Below, in pieces: positions 11,251-24,592 of a stretch of 64,000 bases of DNA; within the stretch, counting starts at the first letter, position 1, and every line of letters begins with the position of its first letter. The translations under genes were made by a program, and so were the position numbers. Source of the stretch: Diphasiastrum complanatum (taxonomy: Eukaryota; Streptophyta; Lycopodiopsida; Lycopodiales; Lycopodiaceae); assembly GCA_029204225.1 (NCBI GenBank), contig CM055092.1, positions 74,314,857 to 74,378,856 on the forward strand. The letters run 5' to 3'. The notes beneath the pieces were generated by a model. The model searched no databases, was not told the DNA's origin, and saw nothing but the letters and a program-made list of their open reading frames with translations.

Positions 11251-14200
11251 TACAGAAATCCACAAGGAACCCAGATACTAAATCTTTTTTGCAGTAGTTG
11301 ATAGCATTAGCTTCAATATGCAAGATATTTATTCTTTGCAACATGTTAGCGATAGCTCTAGCTTCGATATGCACGGTATATTGTCCAATTAGTACAGGCC
11401 AACAAAAGAATGTAGCTTACCTTCAGGCTCCGCTAGCAAGCACTCTTAAACCAACTGAGGGTATCACGCGGATACTAGTCGACAGTGGATACTATACTCA
11501 ACAGATGCGTGTATTATCCTCCAAAGGTAAACTACCATTGATATGTGGCTTCCAATCTTGCATTTTGATAGTTGTCTGCCTTCAAAAACACATGTACACA
11601 AAGAAATGACATACTTTTGTGCAATTGGTCTAGAATGGGACAGAGGAAACATTAGGGATTCGGAAACGGCCGTATAAGGAATCTAATGTACGAGAGAGAA
11701 AAATTACAAAAAGCTATCAAAAGACCATTTTTGTAACTTCTTCATGCATGTACTCGCACAATTTTCAATGCAAATGAATCTAACTATTGTAGTCACATAA
11801 AAAATGATTGGTGCTACAATAAAAAAAAATGACTGGTGCTCAACCACAATTAAATGTGACTCTTCAAATGTCGAAATATTTTCCTCCCAAAGTTTGGACA
11901 CATTTGAAAATGAACATTCACAAATAAATAATAAAAGTGAAAAATTCAAAAAAAGTAATAACACTTCAAACATATGGCTACCATCATCTCCAAAGAAAAG
12001 CAACTTATTGCCACCATTTCCATCTATAGAAATAAACATGTGTTAGTTAGTTGCCATTCTAAATATGTCATATCCATATATGAAGATGAGTTTTTCACTA
12101 TACTTGATCTTATTTTATTTTTTTAAACTCACATGTTATTGTTATTGTTATTGTTATTGTCATTGTACTGTTTATTACTATTTTTACTAATGTCATCTTC
12201 ATGTGGATCTTTCACCAAAGTATGGTCTACTTGGGACAAGAAATTTAAAAGAATAGAAGTTATTAGATGATCTATTACGGGGGGGAAGAGCTAAAGTATT
12301 TAGATTTATGGTCATGAGAAACACTGCCTATTGATCCACATTCATTGCAATATTTTGATTTCCATTTGGTAATAACTCAATTAATTTATGTGTCATGAAA
12401 GTGGTCTTATAGGTTTTTGTGAAAATATTAAAGCCTATGGTAATGCACATTCAAGGCAAAAAATATAGCTTTTAGAAGAAAAATTAAAGCAAATTTCAAA
12501 GGAGTACCATGAAAAATATATAAACCTAAAAAATTGATTGGAATAAAATGAAGTCCTCAAGATACATACTTAAATGTTATAATCTTCTTTACATTAGTTT
12601 ACAACTGAATAAAAAGATAATAAAGTAATAGAGATGACATTTGGTTGGATTTCTAAAGATGTTAAAATATATGTTTGATTTTTTTCATGGAACTAACTCT
12701 TGTTTGTACTGCATGAAGACAACAAAAGACATGAATGACAAAGAGTACAAGAATATTTGAGACCAAGAAAATACAAATTGAAAACCAGTACTAAGAATTC
12801 CTATTCATAATGTTCATAATTGTTCACTCCATGCAAAGGTGAGTAAAATAGAAAAAATAATATGGAATTTCAAGCCAAAGTCATCTTCAAAACAAGTCAT
12901 TTTTAGATTAGAAGATAACTTGTCTAAACTAGACTCACATAAAGGCCATGGTAAAATAAGAAAAAGACAACAAGGTTTTAGATAAGTCAAGAAATATTCC
13001 ATGTAAATCGAACACTAGATGATCAAAAGCTTTTAGATTTTTATCAAACTATCTTGGAAAACAACCCAAAATTCAATATGACTCAACATTTTGAGAAACT
13101 AGTTCTACTCGGCTATTCAAAATCGAAGTTTGGAAGAAAAAAAAAAAACCTGACAACATGGTAAAATATTTAGAAACAAATAATTATTTGAATATTGATG
13201 TGCAAATGATATAGAAAATAGACATACAATTTGTTGATGCAGTTCAAAGTGCATGCAAAGTAGATCACATTATACATTACATGGTAAAATTTATCTACAA
13301 TATTATTGTAGAAACTTTTGTGCTGCTAATGTAGATTCTTATGCTATTGATTTATATTTTTCTACTTTTATAAATTGCAACACCTATTACAACATCATAC
13401 ATCATTCTTTGCAAAAATTAGTGGAAGTCTCACCATATAGTCATCACAAGGAATAAAAAATTCTCATTAGCAAGCAAGATCGACATTTCATAAAAGTTCA
13501 AAACATAGTGGAACTGGCACAAAAAAGAGTTGCATTTAATAACTTTTCCAATGGTTTTAGAAAAGAGAGCAAATATGCCACCATACAAAATTGATGAAAT
13601 ATTGAAAATTTCAAAAAACATGCAAATTTATACTCGTTGTTAGGCAGTAGACATACAAAAAAAAAAAATTGTATTCTGAAATGTAATATAATATGAGTAT
13701 TTTGAATTCTCTTAGTCTACTCCATCTTGGTAATTTCTCCAATCAAAGTTGTAATTAGAGTTATATTGGGTGGTTGTATAGAGGATGATCTAGATGGTCC
13801 ACAATTACAAGACTTACCGGATGTATCATCTAAATTGAATCTAAGCTTATGTGAGTCATATTTTTTGTTTGTCCCTTCATCTTCCTCCTAGATGGCCCCA
13901 TCCATTGTGTCTCATAGGGAGGCATGTGATTATGGTAGTCTCAGCTCACACCTTATGTTTTTCGTTAGTTCGGCCTTAAACTAGACTAATACTACATGAT
14001 CAGGAGTGAGATTGATTGGGCATTCCGGGCCATTTTAAAGTGTTTGATGTGTTTGATGTAATCACGTACTCGTTCATCTTTTTTCATTTTTATTTTGCTT
14101 AGCAACATGAATGGATAATCTAGGAATTAAGATGGCTTGACATGGTAGTTATGACACTTACTCAACATATGCAACATACACTAGTGCAAAATGTGATGAC

Positions 14201-14924
14201 CTGAATATGAAATTCATCAATCCATATCTTAACATTTTAATTGTGATTGTGTTTTTGACAAATATTATTCTATGCACCCTTATAAAATTATGTCCCCTAA
14301 GAACTGAGAAAGTGTCTTAATTGTCACAATCATTGTTTCACCATGTGAAAAAAATCTTGAATGAGCAACACTTATCTCATTATTATTTGAAGACCTTCAA
14401 ATAATGGCCCAAATGCATGATTTCTCTAAAATTTACCAATAGACATGGACCTATTATAATATGCCATGTGTCCTAACATCATATTTTCACATGTGAGAGT
14501 AAAAGTTAGAACTACTATACGCTATGAGCTCATTTTTTATACAAAAATTTTCAGATTGCACTTGCTATATCATTTTCAAGCGCATACTTACTCTCTCAAC
14601 TACTCACACAATTTTTATGTGCTTGAAACCGATGTTGTGCAGTATCATTTTTTAATGCATGTTTGTCAATCACACATTTTCATTTATCTATCCACGCTTG
14701 AAACTGATATTGTTCCTCCAATATCGGTTCATAGAGTACCTTGTTTTTGTAATCTTTTTATTTGCTACTTTTGTATTTGAAATCAATATCGTGGTTTTTT
14801 TTTTTGCTTTTCTTCATTTTCTTTTGTTTTGCTTGTACGATGGCTTGTGCAATATTTATCGCTCATCATAGCATTACCATCCAATCCTTTGCGGCTCGTG
14901 TGCCTCCTGGTACTAGCAATAGAC
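11251..14924. other. AT-rich intergenic DNA, no gene seen
   Basis: Only short open frames without recognisable motifs occur. A short (TTGTTA)n microsatellite is at about 12133-12164. The strongly AT-rich composition and many T and A runs suggest old decayed insertions, but I could not assign any. Confidence 0.5.
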
Positions 14925-15623
14925 TGTTGAGGGTATTTATTGTAAATAAATAGAGTAGGTGCAAGGGTCGTGGCATCTTGCATGTGTAAGTCCATAGCCC
15001 AATGAGCACATGTAAAATATTATAAAATAAAATAGAATTGGGACACGTAAACAAACTAATATAAAAAGGCCCAAAGTCTAAGTTTGATTAAGTTCTAATT
15101 AGAAGTCAAAGTAAAGTTGATGTAGTCGTTTTTCTTTGAGGGGCTAGGATTTCTATTCTTCCCTCAATGAAGTAGCCAATAGAAGCAAAGGGGCAAGGGC
15201 CTCCCCAAGAATAAAAAGGCACCTTTTGTACTCTATTTTACATGCTAATTGAGAGGAGAAAACTCTACCAATTTGAGTACTCAAGCATCCTCATGTGCTA
15301 TTGCTTTCTAGTCTAATGTTTTTTTTATGAATGTTGTTATTTTTCCATTCTTTGCTACTTTTCATGGTTTAATGTTTCTTAATGCTTCCACATTAGATTA
15401 AGGCACTAGCAAATGAGCTACAACCTCTAACTCTTTTCTCTTCTCTCTCTTTCACTACTCTTGTTAATGTTTTGTGTGGTTAGTGTTAGGTCGGTGGGAT
15501 AGAGTAGTGTTAAAGTTAGAAGACAACTAAAGAAGCACTAAATATAGTTGGAGACCTATCCTAGTGGAACTACCCTTCTTGACAGGTAGAGGGCTGCTTT
15601 ACCACTATATCTACGATCCTACA
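14925..15623 (+). repeat. 5' LTR of element G
   Basis: It starts TGTTGAGGGTATTTATTG and ends GATCCTACA, two bases before the primer site. It shares an upstream block (GTGTAAGTCCATAGCCCAA at 14984-15002) with the LTRs of elements A and C. A TATA-like ATAAAAAGG lies at 15211. Confidence 0.85.
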
Positions 15624-15625
15624 AG

Positions 15626-15640
15626 TGGCACCGTTGATAG
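15626..15640 (+). other. Primer-binding site of element G, tRNA-Asp type
   Basis: It reads TGGCACCGTTGATAG, a decayed match to the tRNA-Asp complement seen at the same place in element C (TGGCGCTGTTGTCGGGGA). Confidence 0.7.
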
Positions 15641-16948
15641 TCACTACTAACTAGTTTAGTTGTTGTTTTAGTTGGTTAGTCTATTTTTGTGTAGAGGAGA
15701 TTTGAGAAAGTCTCTAAGGGCTTGACACATCAGCACCTATACCAAAAACATATAAAAAACCATAAAATATTTTAATTTTGGAGGGAAAAGTGAGAAAAAA
15801 ATACATTCAGACTTTGATTTCTCACTATCCATTGGAAACCAACTCTCGCATGACTGGTAGTAACCTAAGGACACTATCCCAGTCCTGCATAGAAGCCTGC
15901 GAGAGATACTTACCGATAGATTTTCAAAAAAGTGAAAAACAATCCAAAAAATTCAAAAAACACTTGTAAAAACAAAAAAATATCAAAAACTACTCAATAA
16001 CCTTCGCCACTCCTACTGAAGCTAGATCTCTCTAATAAAAGCTTACAGACGAGTCTGCAAAAGTTCCCTTGCAGTATAAGAGGACCTGCGAGAGTTCCAA
16101 AAGTCCAAAAAGAGCCATTTTTCAGTCAACCCTTGCAGACCTCAAAATCTTGAGTTCTTGTTGCAACTAACCCTCATCTCTACTGTTGAAACTTCCTCGT
16201 GATGAGATTAGCTTACAAACGAGATTGCAAGAGTTCATCTTGCTCCAATGAATTGTCAGAGAACTCCAAGTGCTAAGAAAATTGAAAAAGTCTCATAATC
16301 AGAGAACCTTCGCACAAGTAACCTTCGCAACATGGTCCATTGAGCTCAGAAGATCATTTTCCATCAAAGATCTAGTTTGTGAGAGTTAGTATGAAGAATT
16401 GACGAATCTGTGAGCCAAAAAGTGATCAAAAATACCCTCAAACATCAGTAACTTCTATATATGCAAGAGTTAACTTTTACCACTTCATGCCAAGCCAGAT
16501 TCACCTTAGATCCAGCTTCAATGAAGTGGGTGAGAGTTAGTTTCCGACAGATATCAAGATATCAGGATTTTTGTTTGCTAAACAGTACAAAGAACCCTCG
16601 CACAGCCAATCCTCACATGATGAACCTTTGCAAATATAATCAATAGGTAGATCTTTCCTAGACCCATATATAGTAAAAAAGTTAGGCCAATCAAAATAAG
16701 GAGCTGAGAGATATCAAGGAAAAACTGTGAAAAAAAGGCTAAAATCACACCAATAGCCAACTAAATTGATCAGATCCTTATATATCCAGATTGCTTACTT
16801 CAATTTCAGCAAGATCTAGTATTCCTGGACTTTTCGATGAATGAATCTAAGATTAGAACGATCAGTATCAAGAAGAGTTGTAATCCAAACATCCAATTTT
16901 CCTAGAGTTGCAGCCACACAAATCAAAATTGAAGCAAGGCCAGCTGTA

Positions 16949-17158
16949 ATGGACCCAATGGATCAATCCGTACCTGTCGTACCTTTTTAAGCGATTCAGA
17001 GAGCACCTCATCTCGAGATTCCAAAATATGATGGGTCAAAAGACCCTATCAGATTCCTCCAAATTTACAAACAAGCGTGCGAGATCTACGGTGAACAAAC
17101 TCCTAAGAAAAAATTGAAGTTGTTTCCCATGTCTTTAGTAGCTGCAGCCCAAGATTGA
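16949..17158 (+). pseudogene. gag start of element G
   Basis: The frame opens MDPMDQSVPVVPF, then a stop, then APHLEIPKYDGSKDPIRFLQ and LFPMSLVAAAQD. This aligns with the element C Gag (HMEIPKYDGSSDPIKSIQIY). The sequence ends just after AAQD, where the element is cut off. Confidence 0.75.
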
Positions 17159-17466
17159 GTCTATTATAATTAACAATTGAGTTCAGCATAGACAAGAGAC
17201 AATGAACATGAATCTGAAAACCAGTACATATGATAATGGTGCTATCCAATCCGTGCACCCTGGATAAGGGCTTCAATGGCGATCTAGAATAGACTCTGGA
17301 TGACTAATATCACAAAAACATAATGCTCCAACTGCTAAGGAATGCTTCTCAATATGGTAGCTATATAGTGGCAACCACCATCAAAGAGAGCGAACAGCCA
17401 AGTGACAAAAGGGATGCAAAACACCAAAAGTGTGTTTTCGCATAGGGAGTCGGAAGGCCAAATGAT

Positions 17467-18211
17467 TGTTGGAGGGTTTGCGGATCCCAAGGCAACCCTA
17501 ACCCTAGTTAATAAGTGAGAGGGATTTGGCACTCTGCTTGTGTAAGTCCAACCCGATGATCACATAGTGATTTGATTAATTAGAAAGTCAATAAAAGGAC
17601 TTTAGGCCTTTTTGCAAGACTTTTAATGTCGCAGGGCCTAAATGCCAAGTTAGTGAATAAAGTTGGGTTTCCCTCCAATTTGGATGGTTCTCACTCTTTT
17701 TTAAATTTGAATAATTAGGGAGGCAGAAATGACCAATAGGATTCAGAGGCCAGGGTATCCCGCTCTACTTTAAGAAGGGACCAACTCGAGTTCCTACACA
17801 TGCTCATTTCTTCATTTCAATGAGGCATATTGGTTCTCTTGTGAAATGGATTTATGAATGTCCTTGCTCTCTATCATTTTTCCTCCATCTCTCATGTTTA
17901 TTTATGTTTTGCTAATTGTTGGATTTGATTGTTATTGGAATTGCATGTTATTATACTTTTTATGAGGGAGAAAGGAAGAGAGAGAAAGAGTAAGCTATCT
18001 TGTTGTGGATCTAGTGTTAGTGGATACAGTGCTAATGCTTAGGTTTAATGGATGTTAGATTTAGATGTGAATCTTCCATTCATGCTGAAATCTGAACTAT
18101 ACTATCGCTCTCATGGGAATGAATCTATGTGTGACAACTAACTTCATCTCTTTGATGCTAGATTGATTAAGATCTTGGATTGAAGTTAGGCCAGGAAAGA
18201 AACCCACTACA
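17467..18211 (+). repeat. 5' LTR of element A
   Basis: It begins TGTTGGAGGG and ends CCCACTACA, four bases before the primer site. From about 17690 to its end it aligns with 37190-37704. It contains the shared upstream block at 17540-17564. Confidence 0.85.
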
Positions 18212-18215
18212 ATTT

Positions 18216-18233
18216 TGGCATCATTTCCGGGGA
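18216..18233 (+). other. Primer-binding site of element A, tRNA-Asp type
   Basis: It reads TGGCATCATTTCCGGGGA, a decayed match to the tRNA-Asp complement. Confidence 0.7.
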
Positions 18234-19432
18234 GCTACGCCAATTTTTCAGTTTGTAGCATGTTTGTTGGATGGTTAGCTTGCATTAGGCATCTTGTCAT
18301 TGCATGAATAGTGTTAGATCTGCATTCAGGGTTAGTTTTGGAGTGATTTTGTCTGATTTGAGTGGATTTGCTTTTTTGAAATCTAATTTGATTGTAGAAC
18401 AGGGAAAGCTATTCAGATCACCAATCTTAAGATCCATTTGGATCTGAGACATCAGAGAAAACAACAAAAATCGGTCAAATCTATCAGATTTTGGTCAAAA
18501 GGAGACGAAAATCGTCATCAGAGCTGATAACTTTTTGTCCTCTTACAGGAAACCTTTGTTGAGTTACAGACACCTTCAGTTTTGATCACAAAACCTTCAG
18601 TTTGAAGGGCGAACAATCCTTCCCAGCAGATTTTCAGAAACATCAGAAAAACCATCAAAAATCACCAAAACCCTAAAAATATAGAAAAAGAACCTTCGTC
18701 CGATTCACTGTGCATAGGTGTGATTCAAAATATCTACTGCCAGGTCGGCGAAGAATAATATCAAAAATAGAAGGTTTTTACATAGGATCAGTTGTCATAT
18801 TGTCATATTTTTGTCAAAAAAAAATCTCTTTTTTGCAAAAATACCAATATTACTTTTGATCCTTCGCCAAAACCTTCGTCGAGTTTTCAAATCATTCTAT
18901 TTATAGTAAAATACTATTTTTTGAGTTCGACAAATATTCTTCCTATCCAAATCATAGAAAATCTTGATTTTTACCCTCACCAAACTACATAAACTATGTT
19001 TTTGTGTGCTAGAAACCTTCGCTAGGTTTACCCTAGTTTTATCTGTGTCAGATTTTAAATCTGAAAATTTGGCGAAGGTTATTTCCAAAGAAATTGTTAG
19101 AAAAATCTTATCAGAGAGTTTTTTTTTAAAAAATAGCACTGTTGAACCTTTGTCAAACCAATCTTCGCCTAGGGAACCTTCGCCAGTTCTATTTTTAGGT
19201 TTTGATTTTTCAGATCAAGCCTCTGTCAAAATTTGGGTCAAATCCGATACAGTCTTATTTTGATTTTGAGAAATTTTTCATTTTTGAGAAGTATCGATTG
19301 ATTGAATTTCGAAAAAAAATTCACGATAAAGAAATCTGATTCTTGAAAAGTGGAATAGATATAGCAGATTTGATTTGAGATAGTTTTGATCGAAGATCTA
19401 GATCCAATCTCATTGTTTGCTGATTTGAATCT
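18234..19432 (+). other. Leader of element A with repeated AACCTTCGCC motifs
   Basis: There is no coding sequence. Short motifs of the AACCTTCGCC/T type or their complement occur repeatedly, for example near 18687, 18746, 18858, 18873, 19013, 19068, 19168 and 19182. The same motif recurs after integrase (24768-25090). Confidence 0.75.
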
Positions 19433-20870
19433 ATGAAAATGGATGCCCCTGGAGGTGCTCCTCAAGAAGTCACTCCAATCATTGTTAGAAAAGCACCCCG
19501 TTTGGATCTACCCAAATACAATAAATTAACAGATCCAGTTAGATTTCTTCAGATCTATGCTGAATCTTGTGAAGTCTATGGCAAAAATTTTCCTCGAAAT
19601 AAATGTAAGCTTTTTCCTATGGCCTTAACAGACGCAGCACAAGATTGGTACTATAATCAAGATGAAACTGAGCGTACAGATTGGAAGATTGTTAAACGAG
19701 CCCTTATCACACGGTTCAAACCTCGGAAGTTTATAGAAGACCCTTTCCTACTTTCAAGTAAAATCAAAACAGGAAAGCGAAAAATGGTTCGAGATTATAT
19801 TGAACGAGTGAAATGCCTCATATTTGAGTGCGGACCTGAGCTAATTAACAAAAATGCTATGATTATGTGGTTTTTGTCAGGTTTACCTAAAAGGATCAGA
19901 CGTGAGCTGAAACGCCATAATGAGTGCGCAATGTTACAGAATGTTGTGTCTGATGCAATTCGGAGGAGGATGAAGATTCAGACGATGAGCCAAATATCAG
20001 TATGTTGCCTTATACAGCAAGGCAGACCACTACGACGTCCACCACTATTGCATCAATGAATGTCAACACTACTACAGAAATGATGCTCAATGAGTTCGAG
20101 AAACTCGAGAAGAACCAATGGAAACAGATGGAAAAGTTGCAGTCGCAATTTGATGAGAAGATCAAAACATTGGAAGATTTTCATGGACAAGCGAACAAGG
20201 AACCTGAGAAGTTTGCAAAGACTTTTCCTACCAAGGAAAATGTCTGGTGTTCTATTTGTATAGGAAATCACACAGTGAATGAGTGTCCTCAATTGGAAAA
20301 ACGAATGGGAATCAGTGTATGCCATTTGTGTAATTCGCCTGATCATGAGACTGCTTTTTGCAACTTCAATCCTCGGATAATTCTGCAACGGTATGCCCAA
20401 ATGGGATACCGAGAACCACAGTATGGAGGAAATCCAGCAGCCAGACATCGACAATCTGCTTTTGGATACCCGGAAAGTTCAGTCTTACCTGCCCCACCAA
20501 AGCACCCCACTCCTCCTGCCAATTCGATGGAGCCAGAATCGTACAGAAGTGCCGAGCAATGGAACTATGGTAATGATCAAGAAGGTGGATCTTCATAACA
20601 GTATGCTATTTATGCTGCCGCGCAACAACAAGCATCTAGAAACTGGACCAGAGCACCACTTGGATGCTTTGCATGTGGAGAAAATCACAAAGTTGCAGAA
20701 TGTCCAAATAAAGAGAGATTTGTACCATTCTGTTGTGACTGTGGTTATGGGCATTGCTATAAAGACTGTCCAGGAAGACCGAAGCCACCACCAGCTACGA
20801 AGAGGAGCTTGAAGCTGCTAAGGCAACAGCCGAAGTTCGTTCTTCACAATTGTAGCCACCAAAAAATTCA
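19433..20870 (+). pseudogene. gag of element A, four CCHC knuckles
   Basis: The start is MKMDAPGGAPQEV. The Gag core (PRLDLPKYNKLTDPVRFLQI, DWYYNQDETERTDWKIVKRA, RFKPRKFIEDPFLL) runs to about 19990. A one-base shift near 20000 moves the frame, which then runs through a Lys/Glu-rich linker to two knuckles (CSICIGNHTVNECP near 20248, CHLCNSPDHETAFC near 20320). After one stop at 20596-20598 it reaches two more (CFACGENHKVAECP near 20668, CCDCGYGHCYKDCP near 20731). Gag packages the element RNA. Four knuckles are unusual; one or two is common. Confidence 0.88.
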
Positions 20871-20879
20871 TGTACAGAT

Positions 20880-23240
20880 ATGAATGATCAGTTGCATCAT
20901 CATGAAGAACCCTTCAAGATGACTGAACCGGAAGCATCGCAAACAGAACTACTCATGAATATTTTGTCTAGTAAGATCAATATTTCATTAGGAGAGTTCA
21001 TGAAGTTGGTGCCAAAAGCAAAAGAAGTCTTAGCACAAAAGTTATCTCAAGCAGAACCAAAAGTCTATCAAGAGCCACTTTTTGTGCTGGATTTGAAGAA
21101 TCTAATGAAGTACTCCATGTCGAAGCAGCTTGGGAAAGTGAACAAAAAAATATCACCCTGCCAATACAACATAGACAATTTCCTAAGGAAGCAGCTGTGA
21201 TAGATGGCAGTTCAGGAGTTAACCTGATTTCTACAAGGCTATGTGCAAAATGGGGCCTTACAAAGATCAAGCCTACGACTTTTTCCACTAAGCTAGCTGA
21301 TCAAACGATAGTTCATCCGCGAGGAATGGTTGAAGATATACCTGTCAAAATTGCGGGAGTACAGTTCGTCATTACTTTTGTAGTAATGGACTTACCAGAT
21401 GCACCAAATGTCTACCGAGTCCTATTGGTACATCCATGGTTACGAGTTGTGCAAGTAATTCATAACTGGGGTACCGGGAAAATCACTTTTGAAAATCATG
21501 AACGTGCAGTCAAAGTTGATCTTGCAACTTGGACTATCAAACCAACAATGGATCATACTTGTGACCGACCGGAGAAAAAATTGGGAGTTCACTATGATTC
21601 TCAAACGGATACTATCAACTGGAATGAAGCTCTTGCAACGATTGATTGTACAGCAGGATATATGTGTCAACAAGATAATCAAAAGACAAGTCCTTTCGAC
21701 AAAGAACAAGCAGATGTTGTCCAACATGATATGCCTGAACATTTTAAACGTTATACACTGGATGATGTGGTTATCATGTTACCTAAAGCACATCGTGAAC
21801 CCGAAGAACTGGTGCCAGAATCGAAAGATGTTTACGATGGCCCAGCTAGGACACAGCCAATGAATCTTGCTGAACCAGGAGAACTAGAAAAGATTGTACA
21901 AGTTGGATCACAACTTAATCCTGAACAGTATCAAGCACTCCAAATGTTACTTATTAAGTATCAAGATTTCTTTGCATGGACTTACCAAGATCTGAAGGGT
22001 ATTCCGACATCAGGTATTGAGCATACCATACCTTTAGTACCTGATGTAGTTCCAAAGGTTACAAAGTTCTATCATTGTAATCTTAATGTTGCGGACCTGA
22101 TAAACAAAGAGCTTCAGAGACTGCTTGATGCCGATTTCATTTATGAGATCGAGCATACTGAATGGGTTTCACCGATTGTCATTGTTCCTAAGAAGAATGG
22201 GAAATTGAGAATTTGTGTGAATCTCAAGGCTTTGAACAAAGTGATGCGGATCGGATCACTTTCCGTTACCTTTTACTGAAAGCATTTTGGATCGCCTTGC
22301 TGGAGCAGAAGCTTATAGTTTCCTGGATGGATTTAGTGGTTACAACCAAGTTAAGATTGCACCTGCAGATCGCCACAAAACTGCTTTTGCAACAGAATGG
22401 GACACCTATGCTTACAAAGTAATGTCGTTTGGACTCTGTAATGCACCAAGTTTGTTCCAAAGAGTAATGCAATTTGCTTTTATAGATTATCTACATAAAT
22501 TCCTTGAAATTTACTTGAATGATATGGGCGTCCATAATAGTACAAATACAGACCACCTGGATCAATTGGAGAAAGTATTTGAAAGATGTCGTAGACATCA
22601 AATTTTCCTAGATCCAGAAAAATGCCAGATATGGGTTTCCCACGGAGTTGTGCTTGGGCATGTGATATCGAGAGATGGCATTGCCACATATTATTCTAAA
22701 ATCAAGATTATTGTGGAATTGCCATTGCCAACAATGATTTGTGGAGTTTATGTGTTTACGGGTCATGCGAACTACTATCGAATTTTTATTATCTTCTTTG
22801 CAGATTTAGCACGACCTATATACAAACTAACTATTGTTCCTATTTGGATAGTAGAGGCATTAGAAGCCTTTCAAAAATTAAGAAAAGCATTAACTTCAGC
22901 ACCGATACTACATTCTCCAGATTGGACGGTTGAATTTCATGTTCACACGGATGCCTCGAAATATGCCATTGGATCAGTTTTGACGCAGCCAGGTGACTAT
23001 AAGAAGGATATCCTATACGATTTGCAAGTAGACAGCTTACAGATCCTGAGAAGAACTATTCAACAACAGAATGTAAAGCGTTAGCCATGATTTTTTCTGT
23101 TTGGAAATTTCATCACTACCTCATGGAAATACACTTTGCATTTTAAACGGATTACCAGCCGTTATTTTACTTGGTAAACAAGACGTGCAATACTGGACAT
23201 ATTGCAAGATGGTTATTGTTATTGACTGAATTTGACTTTT
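20880..23240 (+). pseudogene. Protease, reverse transcriptase and RNase H of element A
   Basis: A linker (20880-21170; LHHHEEPFKMTE, also seen in element C) precedes an aspartic protease with active site VIDGSSGVNLI near 21200 and YRVLLVHPWL near 21420. RT starts near 22010 (HTIPLVPDVVPK), runs through ICVNLKALNK, is frameshifted near 22250, and continues FLDGFSGYNQVKIAP and FGLCNAPSLFQ to YLNDMGVH, where the first catalytic Asp is Asn. RNase H begins FHVHTDASKYAIGSVL. Stops lie near 22278, 23083, 23146 and 23241. The element is therefore not autonomous. Confidence 0.9.
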
Positions 23241-23245
23241 GAATT

Positions 23246-24592
23246 GTGGTTCGAAAGGGGAAGCAACATTATCTAGCCAATCACGTTTCGCGAATTGAAT
23301 CCACACCAGTTAATACTGAAGTGCATGATGAATTACTAGATGCTGCATTGTTCTATGTTGAGTGGGCAGCGGATATTGTTGAGTACCTGATGCTAGGACA
23401 ACCGAATGACTCTTTGACAAAAGTACAGAAGAGGCAATTTATTCATAAGGCTCAATCTTATCAATTGATTGCAGGACAATCATATCGTTGTGGATCAGAC
23501 AATATTCTACGTAGATGTGTTTGACTGCATGAAATACCAGATATAGTCATGTTTTCACATGATGGCATGGGCGGAGGACATTTCTCTATAGATATTACGA
23601 TTCGCAAACTTTTGCAATCAGGTTGTTGGTGGCCTACGCTTCATAAGGACACAGAAAATTATATTTAGACATGTGATGTTTGCTAACGAGCATGACGGCC
23701 TACTAGACAGAACTATGGACCCTTGCATCCAATTTTATCGCAAGCACCATTTGAAAAATGGGGACTAGATTATGTTGGTCCTATTCATTCTGTCGCGCAA
23801 GGATCTCAAGCCCGATACATTATCATAGCAACTGATTATATGACCAAGTGGGTTGAAGCCAAAGCTGTCAAAGTTGCTGATGCGAAATCTACGGCCAAGT
23901 TTCTCTATGAAAATATCATTATCAGATTTGGATGTCCGATTGAGATTGTCAGTGACCAGGGTACAGAATTTGTTAATCAAACAATAAAGTGTTTACTGGA
24001 AGATTTTTTTTTTATACACAGATTTAGTACTCCTTACTATCCTAGAGGGAATGGCCAAGCTGAATCTTCCAATAAGATTCTCTGCACTATTATGACGAAA
24101 ACAGTTGAAGCGAGTCGGTCTGATTGGGAACATCAACTGTATGCAGCATTATGGGCATTCAGAACTGCTTACAAAAGTAGTACAAATCAAACACCCTTTC
24201 AACTAGTTTATGGTCAAGATGTTGTCATGCCGATTGAATTTTTAATCCCATCTTTACACATAGCGACAATAGAACGGTTAAATGATGATAAGTCTTTACA
24301 ACTACGTCATGAAGTGTTGCACAAATTATGTGCTACACGATTGATGGCAGTTCATGCGTTAGCAGCAGAGAAAGCCCGTCGATTGCACAAAAAGAATCTG
24401 AAAGTAGGAGATCTCGCACTGATGTACGAAACCAAGCTGATCAAGGAAAAATTGAAGTTTATTGGTAAAGGCCCGTATAAAGTGAAGGAAATCATGAACT
24501 ATGGCGCAGTAATTCTTGAGCACTTGGAAGGAAAACGATTTGATACTTTGGTATGTTTTTCAAATTTTTTATTTTCAATATTTAATTGTTAA
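23246..24592 (+). pseudogene. Integrase of element A
   Basis: An HHCC finger is readable with stops around 23525-23700 (GGGHFSIDITIRKLL, TCDVC). The core from 23723 reads WGLDYVGPIHS, VSDQGTEFVNQ and GNGQAESSNKI, giving the D, D, E set, and the C-terminal part reads LKFIGKGPYKVKEI. The core itself is open for 289 codons, so this is the best preserved enzyme of element A. It would join the DNA copy to the host chromosome. No chromodomain follows, which fits the Athila/Tat group and not a chromovirus. Confidence 0.9.

Larger units (their letters stand above)
14925..17158 (+). mobile_element. 5' end of an Athila-like element (element G), truncated in gag
   Basis: The 5' LTR (14925-15623) is followed by a tRNA-Asp-type primer site, a leader of about 1.3 kb and the first ~70 codons of gag. 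Homology stops at about 17158. No second LTR was found. The leader carries many short motifs of the AACCTTCGCA / TGCGAGAGTT kind, in both orientations, as do the leaders of elements A and C. Confidence 0.82.

Noticed and set aside
14466-14953. Overlapping hydrophobic frames (Phe/Leu-rich)
   Set aside because: They come from T-rich DNA. Three overlapping frames look alike and none has a conserved motif or gene context.
17507-17520. Interstitial telomere repeat (CCCTAACCCTA)
   Set aside because: Fewer than two units, inside the element A LTR; likely chance.
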